In this document: in pieces, positions 1 to 5,701 of the stretch | How positions within the stretch are numbered: position 1 is the stretch's first letter | How the letters are laid out: the number at the start of each line of letters is the position of its first letter | Assembly: GCA_045542755.1 (NCBI GenBank) | Contig: JAZQLP010000047.1 | Span: forward strand, 1 to 8,065 | Reading direction: 5' to 3' | Source: JAZQLP01 sp045542755 | Lineage (GTDB): Bacteria; Bacillota; Clostridia; Oscillospirales; UBA644 | DNA: 8,065 nt | The notes under the pieces: generated by a model | What the model was told of the DNA's origin: nothing | What the model saw: only the letters and a program-made list of their open reading frames with translations | Database searches by the model: none | Position numbers and translations under genes: made by a program

Positions 1-510
1 GACGTATTCCTCTTCTCTGGTACGGTAAGAAGCAATATTCTACTTAACCTTGACGGAGTAAACGACGATGAGGTTATGGCCGCCTGCAAATACGTTAACG
101 CAGATAAATTCATAGCAAAGCTTAAGGACGGCCTTGATGAAGAGGTTCGCGACAGAGGTAACAACTTCTCCGCAGGACAAAGACAGTTGCTCTCCTTTGC
201 AAGAACTATAGTTCATAAGCCTTCGGTTATGATACTGGACGAGGCTACTGCAAATATTGACACCGAAACCGAAATTCTCATTCAAGACTCTCTTGAAAAG
301 ATGATGAATATCGGCACAATGCTTATAGTTGCACACAGACTTTCCACCATTCAGCACGCCGATAACATAATCGTTCTTTCCCACGGAAAAATAATCGAAC
401 AGGGTAACCACGCAGAACTGTTGGAGAAAAAGGGCAAGTATTACGGACTCTATTCCCTTCAGGCTGACAGAGAGCTCCTGTCAGGAAAAAGCCTTACAAA
501 AGCAAATTAG
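1..510 (+). CDS. ABC exporter, C-terminal part of ATPase domain (5' truncated by window)
   Basis: This is the last 169 residues of an ABC exporter ATP-binding domain; the frame is open from base 1, so the membrane domain and Walker A lie outside the window. Visible in order are the segment just after the Q-loop (DVFLFSGTVRSNI, residues 1-13), the signature FSAGQ (56-60), Walker B VMILDE with catalytic Glu81, the D-loop region, and the H-loop His112 in AHRLSTI. The form NNFSAGQRQ followed by DEATANIDTETE resembles the MdlB/YheH (BmrD, LmrD) type, whose members often pair with a second half-transporter having a degenerate site. Here the catalytic Glu is intact, so this would be the competent subunit, with its partner probably encoded upstream (inference). 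Such proteins drive export of drugs, lipids or peptides across the membrane; the substrate cannot be read here. The stop codon is 10 bases before the next gene, indicating an operon. Confidence 0.93.
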   Translation, partial: DVFLFSGTVRSNILLNLDGVNDDEVMAACKYVNADKFIAKLKDGLDEEVRDRGNNFSAGQRQLLSFARTIVHKPSVMILDEATANIDTETEILIQDSLEKMMNIGTMLIVAHRLSTIQHADNIIVLSHGKIIEQGNHAELLEKKGKYYGLYSLQADRELLSGKSLTKAN

Positions 511-520
511 GTAAACCAAA

Positions 521-1774
521 ATGAAAAAGTACTGCATTCTCGCTATATTATTAACCTTGTCAACGTTGGTGTTTTCGGGCTGCGGGAAATCCCTGACAGT
601 CACCGAAGGAAAGTCTTCCGAATATCAGATAACGGTATCGAGCTTTGACAACGTTACCGTGGCTGCCGCAGAGTACCTTGCCTACGCCGTAAAAGAAAGC
701 ACGGGAGCTGAGATTCCCGTAATCTCACAGGAAGAATCGGTTATCAATGCAACCGTTCCCGAAAAGGAAATCTTCCTCAGAGAGGTAGAAAATCTTAACG
801 GTAGCGCCTACGAAATCACAGTAGATGAAAGCCGAATCATTATCACGGCAGAAGCAGGAAAGCTCTTTGAGTCGGTAAAATCCGTAACCGACACGTGGGT
901 TAATGAGAGTTGCGGCATTGACAAAAACGGCAATCTTGTGCTTAACAATACTATTGTGAAGGCATTAACAGACCTTGACGTAACCATAACCGACAGCATT
1001 AAAATCCTTTCCCAGAATATCAGATATACCGATGACCCCGACGGTAATTCCATAAACGAAAGAGCCCCCAGATTTCTTAAGCTTCTTGAAGAATATCAGC
1101 CCGATATTATAGGTACCCAGGAAGCGACGAAAAAGTGGATGGATTTCTTTGAAGAGGAGCTGGGGAATACCTACGGAATAGTCGGCTGCTCAAGAAACGG
1201 ACATAGATCTGATGAAGGCGAATGGAACGCTATTCTTTACCGTAAAGACAGATTTGAGCTTATTGAAGGCGACACCTTCTGGCTTTCCGAAACACCTGAT
1301 GAAGAAAGAACAAAGCTTGAAGGTTCAATTTACCGTATTTGCTCCTGGGCGTTGCTGAAGGATAAGGTTACGGGAAAGCTGTTCACCTTTAATAATACCC
1401 ATCTCCAGAACGGCGACGAAGAAGATGATGTCAGAGCGCAACAGATAACCATACTGCTTGATTATCTTCGTGACAACGTGGGTTATCTTGACCTATATCC
1501 TGCATTCCTGACGGGAGATTTTAACGCTAAGAACACCTCTTCAGCATATTCTTTGGCCGCCGAAACTTTCCGTGATTCTAAAGTTTCAACCTTAAAGAAT
1601 TTGAGCCAAGTTAACTATACCTACCACGGCTACGGAAAATCAAAGTCGGCGATCGACTACTGCTTCCATACCCCCTACAACACAACCGTACTGGACTATA
1701 AGATACTTGACGACCAATACGACGGCTACGTATCCGATCATTACGGTGTCCTCATAACGGCGATAATTAACTGA
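521..1774 (+). CDS. Lipoprotein with N-terminal GH67N/GH20b-like domain and C-terminal EEP phosphatase/nuclease domain
   Basis: The 417-residue protein begins with a lipoprotein signal peptide: a KK start, a hydrophobic core and lipobox FSGC with Cys21, so it should be anchored on the outer face of the membrane. Residues about 33-145 look like the small alpha/beta domain that precedes some glycosidases (the alpha-glucuronidase N-terminal or GH20b type), with AAEYLAYAVKESTGAEIPV and a later AYEITV. Residues about 160-417 are an endonuclease/exonuclease/phosphatase domain: Asn166 in SQNIR, Glu201 in GTQE, His294 in NNTHL, Asp333 and Asn335 in TGDFN, Asp379 in AIDY and Asp406-His407 in SDHYG. 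The full metal-dependent catalytic set is present. Family members hydrolyse phosphodiesters in nucleic acids, phospholipids or sugar phosphates; the substrate here is unknown. The start has only a weak AGG at about 9 bases, and the gene is probably translated by coupling to the exporter gene. The EEP assignment is secure; the N-terminal assignment is tentative. Confidence 0.88.
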   Translation: MKKYCILAILLTLSTLVFSGCGKSLTVTEGKSSEYQITVSSFDNVTVAAAEYLAYAVKESTGAEIPVISQEESVINATVPEKEIFLREVENLNGSAYEITVDESRIIITAEAGKLFESVKSVTDTWVNESCGIDKNGNLVLNNTIVKALTDLDVTITDSIKILSQNIRYTDDPDGNSINERAPRFLKLLEEYQPDIIGTQEATKKWMDFFEEELGNTYGIVGCSRNGHRSDEGEWNAILYRKDRFELIEGDTFWLSETPDEERTKLEGSIYRICSWALLKDKVTGKLFTFNNTHLQNGDEEDDVRAQQITILLDYLRDNVGYLDLYPAFLTGDFNAKNTSSAYSLAAETFRDSKVSTLKNLSQVNYTYHGYGKSKSAIDYCFHTPYNTTVLDYKILDDQYDGYVSDHYGVLITAIIN

Positions 1775-1779
1775 AAAAG

Positions 1780-2469
1780 ATGAACGATAATAAAGGTTTT
1801 ACAATCAGCCCCATAGCTTATATTAAAACGGATTTTGAAGAAAAATTCGGCATCCCCCGTCAAAGCGGGTTAATTGAAGGACTTGAAGGCCGCATAGTTT
1901 TTGAGCCTGAATACAGAGTGAGAGAAGCACTGCGCGAAATAGAAGGTTTCTCCCATTTATGGATAATATGGCAGTTTTCAAAAGCCGTGGGAGCAGGCTG
2001 GCACCCCACCGTCAGACCTCCGAGATTGGGAGGAAACAAAAGAGTGGGAGTGTTCGCTTCACGTTCCCCCTTCAGGCCAAACAACTTGGGACTTTCCTGC
2101 GTAAAATTAAAAGGAATAGATTGGGACTCAACTGACTCCCCTGCCCTTATAGTAAGCGGGATAGACCTTCTTGACGGAACGCCAATATTTGACGTTAAGC
2201 CATATATTCCCATTGCGGACTGTCAGCCCGAAGCAACCGAAGGGTATACTTCCTACACAAAGGAACACAAGCTTCCCGTCAAATTTTCCGAAGGAACGGA
2301 AGACCTTGTACCAAAGGAAAAGCTTTCTGCCCTAACAGAGCTTTTAGCAAACGACCCACGCCCGGGATATGATGCAGAAGGCAAGGAGTACGGCTTGAAA
2401 TTCGCAGGATTTGACGTTGGATTTAGGGTATCCGAAGGTACCGTTACCGTAACAAGAATATCAAAGTAA
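1780..2469 (+). CDS. trmO: tRNA (adenine(37)-N6)-methyltransferase TrmO
   Basis: The 229-residue protein matches the TrmO (TsaA, YaeB, UPF0066) family, which uses S-adenosylmethionine to methylate N6 of t6A37 in tRNA-Thr and so tunes decoding in the cytoplasm. Visible are the N-terminal SPIAYIKT strand (10-17), EGFSHLWIIWQF (55-66), the family hallmark SRSPFRPNNLG (94-104), and DLLDGTPIFDVKPY (129-142), typical of the beta-barrel SAM-binding domain. The smaller C-terminal domain has NDPRPGY (191-197) and GFDVGFRV (210-217). Length is close to the E. coli protein of about 235 residues, so it appears complete. It starts 5 bases after the lipoprotein stop with no good Shine-Dalgarno, so translational coupling is likely. 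It is the last gene of the operon, followed at once by a terminator hairpin. Its placement behind an exporter and a surface lipoprotein suggests shared transcription rather than shared function. Confidence 0.95.
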   Translation: MNDNKGFTISPIAYIKTDFEEKFGIPRQSGLIEGLEGRIVFEPEYRVREALREIEGFSHLWIIWQFSKAVGAGWHPTVRPPRLGGNKRVGVFASRSPFRPNNLGLSCVKLKGIDWDSTDSPALIVSGIDLLDGTPIFDVKPYIPIADCQPEATEGYTSYTKEHKLPVKFSEGTEDLVPKEKLSALTELLANDPRPGYDAEGKEYGLKFAGFDVGFRVSEGTVTVTRISK

Positions 2470-2471
2470 AC

Positions 2472-2510
2472 AAATAACAGGGATGCATTATTGCATCCCT
2501 GTTATTTTAT
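2472..2510. terminator. Intrinsic terminator after trmO, possibly bidirectional
   Basis: A perfect 16-bp stem (2472-2487 paired with 2492-2507) closes a TTAT loop. It contains the GGGATGCA/TGCATCCC core and is followed on the + strand by a T-rich run. It lies 2 bases after the trmO stop and 14 bases before the end of the convergent LtaS-like gene. On the minus strand the hairpin is followed by a moderately T-rich stretch, so it may end both transcripts. Confidence 0.9.
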
Positions 2511-2521
2511 CAAAAGCGTTT

Positions 2522-4558
2522 TTAGTTAATATTAAAATCCACAGTTATCCCTGACGTTTCACCCAGCAGATTACCCGTAGAATCTACCTGCGCCACAGAA
2601 ATCACCATAGGTTCGGAAAGATTTTGAAGGGCCGCCGTCTTCATAACCTTGACAACCTCTGAACTTTCCACTACCGTATCATAGAGCTTCCCGTTTATTT
2701 TTACCTTACTGAACTCTGTAAAATTACGGCCGTAAACGGTGAGTACGTTATCTTCAGGAAGGGCGTTCGTTACCTCAATAGGCTCAACGCCGTATACTAA
2801 TTCGGTAGGAGCGTATGGCAGCTCGTTTTCGGGATATGCATACCTTTCACCGTAAAGCATATCATATTCTAAGAGCTCAAGGTCATGCAGATAATCATCG
2901 TTGGAGGAGGCGGTCTGATGAAGCTTGGTAACGTTTCCGTTATTTATACCAATAAGCTCGAGAACGTGGGCGGTAAGCTGAAATGCAGAGAGATTTTTCT
3001 CTTCGGCTTCAAGCCCGTAATTGCTCCAGATAACGTATTCGGTATCAAGCAAGGTACCCTCGTTAAGGGCATCCTCTTCAAAATCCATCGCGGGGAAATG
3101 GTCGCCAAACATTACAAGTACCGTTTTTTCTTCGAACTGCGAAAGCTCCATAATCAAAGTTCTCAAAGCCTCTGAGCTGGCTTTCATTTCGGATAAAAGA
3201 TAAACGTACTGATTGTGGTCGAGGGGATCTTCACCCTCACCCACATAGGTATAATCGGCATCATACTCGTACCCTGTAAGGTCGGTGGGATATTTGCCGT
3301 GAGCCTGAACTGTAATGGCGTATACCATATCTTGTCCGACGGTTGAACGAAGAGCTTTCATTATCTCCACGGGAATAACCCTATCCTTTGCCCAGTCTAT
3401 AAAGTTGCGCTCTACATCGGGCATATACTCAACGGGGGTGAAGGAATCAAATCCCAAGTGAGTATATATAAAGTTTCTGTCGTAAAAGTCGTGGGTATGA
3501 TTATGGATAGCGTGGGTAGAATATCCCAGCTCCTTAAGATTGTAGTTTATACTTTCGGCGGGAGTTTCCTTAAGTATTGTCTTATAAGGATACTCACCCA
3601 CTCCGAAGTAATCAAGGCTCATCCCTGAGATTACCTCAAATTCCGTATTGGCAGTACCCGCGCCTATGGAAGGTACAGTGACCAAACCGCCCGAATAATT
3701 CTCCCTTAAATATGTCCAAAAGGGCGTTGGGTCCTGGGTATACTCGTAGGTATGGAATCTGTTGGGGTCAAAAAAGGACTCTATCTGAATAAATATTATA
3801 TTGGGCAATTCTTCCTCGTGCGTATTTGTTTGAGGAAGGTCTGAAATTATGCCATTTATTACCTCTTCGGAATAATCATCAGGCTCATCTATCCCCCTGT
3901 CAATAACGCTGACGGAAAAGCAATATGCAAATCCGTAATCGTCGTAGGCCGCAGCCATAGAAGGAAAGGTCATAGAGAGCAGATGAGACCTGAAAAGGAA
4001 GAGCGTAGATATACCGAATACTATACCTGTAACGGTAAAGATCATAATTGCTTTGCCGTATCGGGGACGGGTAGCGACAGTCTTTCGATACACAATCACT
4101 GCTAGATATACCGCCGCCAAAATGGCTATGGCTATAAGAACAATATGAATGGGCTTTACGTAAATATCAATAATATTCAAAGCCGAAAGCAATATCTGAA
4201 AATCAATAAATGACAGCGGCGTAGTCCTCATTCCCAGAAGAACGCAGTTTGCAATAGCTAGGCCAAGCCATACAATAGAAACTATATAAAAATAGAAGTT
4301 CTGCTTCTTAACAAACATAGCGGGCAGCAGGGTAAGGATAATAATAAGGGTGTTATATAAAAAGACGAAAGGACTCTCAATCAAATGAACGAAACCGCCC
4401 ACAAAAGACCTACGGCAGAGTATTTCTATAATAAGATTGAGTATCAGTCCAAGGCATATTGATTTTATAAAAGGATGGGCATTACCGAGTATATCCGGCA
4501 TTCCCCTGCCGAGTAACGAACCCCTATCCTTTGACCTTTTATTAAAAATACTTTTCAT
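2522..4558 (-). CDS. LtaS-family membrane sulfatase/phosphoglycerol transferase with C-terminal TIG-like domain
   Basis: The 678-residue protein has five predicted membrane helices (about 31-47, 65-82, 88-109, 137-157, 169-189), a linker, and an extracellular sulfatase-fold domain (about 250-550), the architecture of lipoteichoic acid synthase. Key residues align with those of S. aureus LtaS: Glu260 (QIESFFD), Thr302 as likely nucleophile (GAGTANTEFE), Arg361 (YDRN), His420 (VQAHGKYP), and Asp486-His487 (FGDHFP), forming the metal site. Known relatives move glycerol phosphate from phosphatidylglycerol onto a lipid or glycan. Whether the acceptor here is lipoteichoic acid or another surface glycan is not readable. 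Residues about 590-678 form an additional beta-rich domain (PIEVTNALPEDNVLTVYGRNF) resembling an IPT/TIG fold, beyond the catalytic domain. The start is supported by AAGGTG at 4563-4568, 4 bases before ATG. A consensus promoter lies about 50 bases upstream, and the gene is divergent from murI. The family is sure; exact substrate is not. Confidence 0.9.
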   Translation of the reverse strand: MKSIFNKRSKDRGSLLGRGMPDILGNAHPFIKSICLGLILNLIIEILCRRSFVGGFVHLIESPFVFLYNTLIIILTLLPAMFVKKQNFYFYIVSIVWLGLAIANCVLLGMRTTPLSFIDFQILLSALNIIDIYVKPIHIVLIAIAILAAVYLAVIVYRKTVATRPRYGKAIMIFTVTGIVFGISTLFLFRSHLLSMTFPSMAAAYDDYGFAYCFSVSVIDRGIDEPDDYSEEVINGIISDLPQTNTHEEELPNIIFIQIESFFDPNRFHTYEYTQDPTPFWTYLRENYSGGLVTVPSIGAGTANTEFEVISGMSLDYFGVGEYPYKTILKETPAESINYNLKELGYSTHAIHNHTHDFYDRNFIYTHLGFDSFTPVEYMPDVERNFIDWAKDRVIPVEIMKALRSTVGQDMVYAITVQAHGKYPTDLTGYEYDADYTYVGEGEDPLDHNQYVYLLSEMKASSEALRTLIMELSQFEEKTVLVMFGDHFPAMDFEEDALNEGTLLDTEYVIWSNYGLEAEEKNLSAFQLTAHVLELIGINNGNVTKLHQTASSNDDYLHDLELLEYDMLYGERYAYPENELPYAPTELVYGVEPIEVTNALPEDNVLTVYGRNFTEFSKVKINGKLYDTVVESSEVVKVMKTAALQNLSEPMVISVAQVDSTGNLLGETSGITVDFNIN

Positions 4559-4605
4559 TTTTCACCTTGTAGTTTTAGATTTTTATGCTCCTCTAAAGCC
4601 GACTC

Positions 4606-4634
4606 ATTATATCATCAAAACAAAGCATTGTCAA
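4606..4634 (-). promoter_or_regulatory. Proximal sigma-A promoter of the LtaS-like gene
   Basis: On the minus strand TTGACA (4629-4634) and TATAAT (4606-4611) are separated by exactly 17 bases, and TGA before the -10 box adds an extended -10 element. Transcription would begin near 4599, giving a leader of about 40 bases with the Shine-Dalgarno AAGGTG before the ATG at 4558. Both hexamers are perfect consensus, so strong basal expression is expected. Confidence 0.88.
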
Positions 4635-4693
4635 GGCTTAAAGAACCGAATTAAAAGAATCTTTATGTTTTCTTAAAATAACGTTTTTTACAT

Positions 4694-4716
4694 CTGTACT
4701 ATTCCGAATAGTACAG
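4694..4716. promoter_or_regulatory. Perfect 23-bp palindrome, likely repressor operator
   Basis: Arms CTGTACTATTC (4694-4704) and GAATAGTACAG (4706-4716) are perfect inverted repeats around a single central C. The site begins 4 bases downstream of the -10 box of the distal leftward promoter, so it covers the expected start of transcription. An 11-bp arm with a 1-base centre suits a dimeric repressor of the helix-turn-helix type better than an RNA hairpin. No regulator gene is visible in the window, so the binding protein is unknown. Confidence 0.75.
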
Positions 4717-4720
4717 TTAT

Positions 4721-4749
4721 ATTATACTGTCAATCCTCTTTTTTGTCAA
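4721..4749 (-). promoter_or_regulatory. Distal sigma-A promoter upstream of the LtaS-like gene, overlapped by operator
   Basis: On the minus strand TTGACA (4744-4749) and TATAAT (4721-4726) are 17 bases apart, a perfect consensus promoter. The start would fall near 4714, inside the palindrome at 4694-4716. No open reading frame or terminator is seen between it and the proximal promoter at 4606-4634, so it most likely gives a second, regulated, longer transcript of the LtaS-like gene. A short non-coding RNA cannot be excluded. Confidence 0.82.
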
Positions 4750-4787
4750 GTGGTATTAGTGGCAGAATAGCGAACTTTAAAACACAC

Positions 4788-4816
4788 TTGACAATACGCA
4801 ACGTTAATGATAAAAT
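4788..4816 (+). promoter_or_regulatory. Sigma-A promoter of murI
   Basis: TTGACA (4788-4793) and TAAAAT (4811-4816) are separated by 17 bases, with TGA directly before the -10 box as an extended -10 element. Transcription would start near 4823, leaving a leader of about 25 bases that includes the ribosome site AAAGGA (4834-4839). It is back to back with the leftward distal promoter; the two -35 boxes are 38 bases apart. Confidence 0.87.
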
Positions 4817-4847
4817 ATAAATATATTGATAACAAAGGACGTACCTA

Positions 4848-5630
4848 ATGAACAAAAAAGGACATATTTGCATATTAGATTCCGGAATTGGAGGAGTAAC
4901 CGTTCTGTCAGAACTGCTCAAGCTGATGCCCAACGAATCCTATATCTACTTCGGAGATATAAAAAATTCTCCTTACGGAGAGAAAACAACTGAAGAAATA
5001 CAAAAAATAACCCTTGAAAATATTGAACTACTCCTTAGTCGCGGAGCAAAAGCCATAGTGATAGCCTGCAATACGGCCACGGGGGCTGCGGCAAAACAAG
5101 CAAGAGAGCAATACCCTGATCTACCTATTATAGGAGTAGAACCTGCTGTAAAGCCTGCCGTAACGGCCTTTATAGGCAAAAAAATACTCGTAATGGCAAC
5201 GCCGCTGACCTTGAAGCAGGAAAAATTTGATATCCTGTATCATAGCTGGAACAATATGGCAGAGCTAAAGCTACTACCATGTCCGGGACTTGCATCACTT
5301 ATTGAAAACGGACATACAGATGACCATGAGATAAAAAGATATTTGGCAAATCTTTTTGAGCAATCCCATATTGACACCCCCGCAGCGATAGTTTTGGGTT
5401 GTACTCATTATCCAATAATAAAGGACAGAATAAAGGAATTCTTTCCTTCCGCGGAAATATTTGACGGGGGCGAAGGAACGGCAAGACAAACAAAAAGAGT
5501 GATTGAGAAATTAAACCTTTTGAGCGATTCTTCGCATGGAAAAACAGAAATCATAACCTCGTCAGCAGGATTAAAAGCAACCGCGTTTAAAGCAAATGCA
5601 CTCGATATTCTATCAAAGCTAAAAAAATAA
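4848..5630 (+). CDS. murI: Glutamate racemase MurI
   Basis: This 260-residue cytoplasmic enzyme converts L-glutamate to D-glutamate for peptidoglycan stem peptides. The family signature is complete: LDSGIGG (10-16) with Asp11, YFGDIKNSPYGEKT (34-47), the first catalytic Cys74 in IACNTATG, and the second, Cys185 with His187, in LGCTHYP. The two cysteines are the acid/base pair of the two-base, cofactor-independent mechanism. DGGEGTARQTKRVIE near the C-terminus matches the usual end of the fold, and the length is normal. The ATG is preceded by AAAGGA with an 8-base spacer and its own promoter at 4788-4816. The gene stands alone on its strand, divergent from the LtaS-like envelope gene and convergent with the glycosidase gene. 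No + strand T-run follows the hairpin after its stop, so its own terminator is not clear. Aspartate racemase is excluded by the MurI-specific motifs. Confidence 0.96.
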   Translation: MNKKGHICILDSGIGGVTVLSELLKLMPNESYIYFGDIKNSPYGEKTTEEIQKITLENIELLLSRGAKAIVIACNTATGAAAKQAREQYPDLPIIGVEPAVKPAVTAFIGKKILVMATPLTLKQEKFDILYHSWNNMAELKLLPCPGLASLIENGHTDDHEIKRYLANLFEQSHIDTPAAIVLGCTHYPIIKDRIKEFFPSAEIFDGGEGTARQTKRVIEKLNLLSDSSHGKTEIITSSAGLKATAFKANALDILSKLKK

Positions 5631-5682
5631 AAGTAGAATCACCTCCAAAGCCATACAGAACTTGGCTAACGGAGGTGATTCT
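5621..5682 (-). terminator. Intrinsic terminator of the GH2 gene with Shine-Dalgarno-like arms
   Basis: A perfect 12-bp outer stem (5635-5646 with 5671-5682) encloses a small internal loop and a second 5-bp stem AGCCA/TGGCT (5649-5653 with 5663-5667). Read leftward it is followed by ACTTTTATTTTTTT, so it serves the GH2 gene, whose stop is 19 bases away. The T-run overlaps the end of murI. Rightward no T-run follows, so it is at best a weak terminator for murI. The outer arms hold CACCTCC and GGAGGTGATT. Confidence 0.85.
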
Positions 5683-5701
5683 TGGTATCTCAGGAGAATA
5701 A

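Noticed and set aside
40..411. A 123-residue minus-strand open frame opposite the ABC exporter domain
   Set aside because: It is antisense to clear signature, Walker B and H-loop motifs and has no family features.
2885..3203. Two small + strand open frames inside the LtaS-like gene
   Set aside because: They are antisense to the catalytic domain region, overlap each other and have no motifs; they are shadows of the real gene.
4559..4847. A possible small gene or structured RNA in the divergent gap
   Set aside because: No frame with a ribosome site was found; the only leftward ATG near the palindrome is followed at once by a stop. The content is explained by promoters and the operator-like site.
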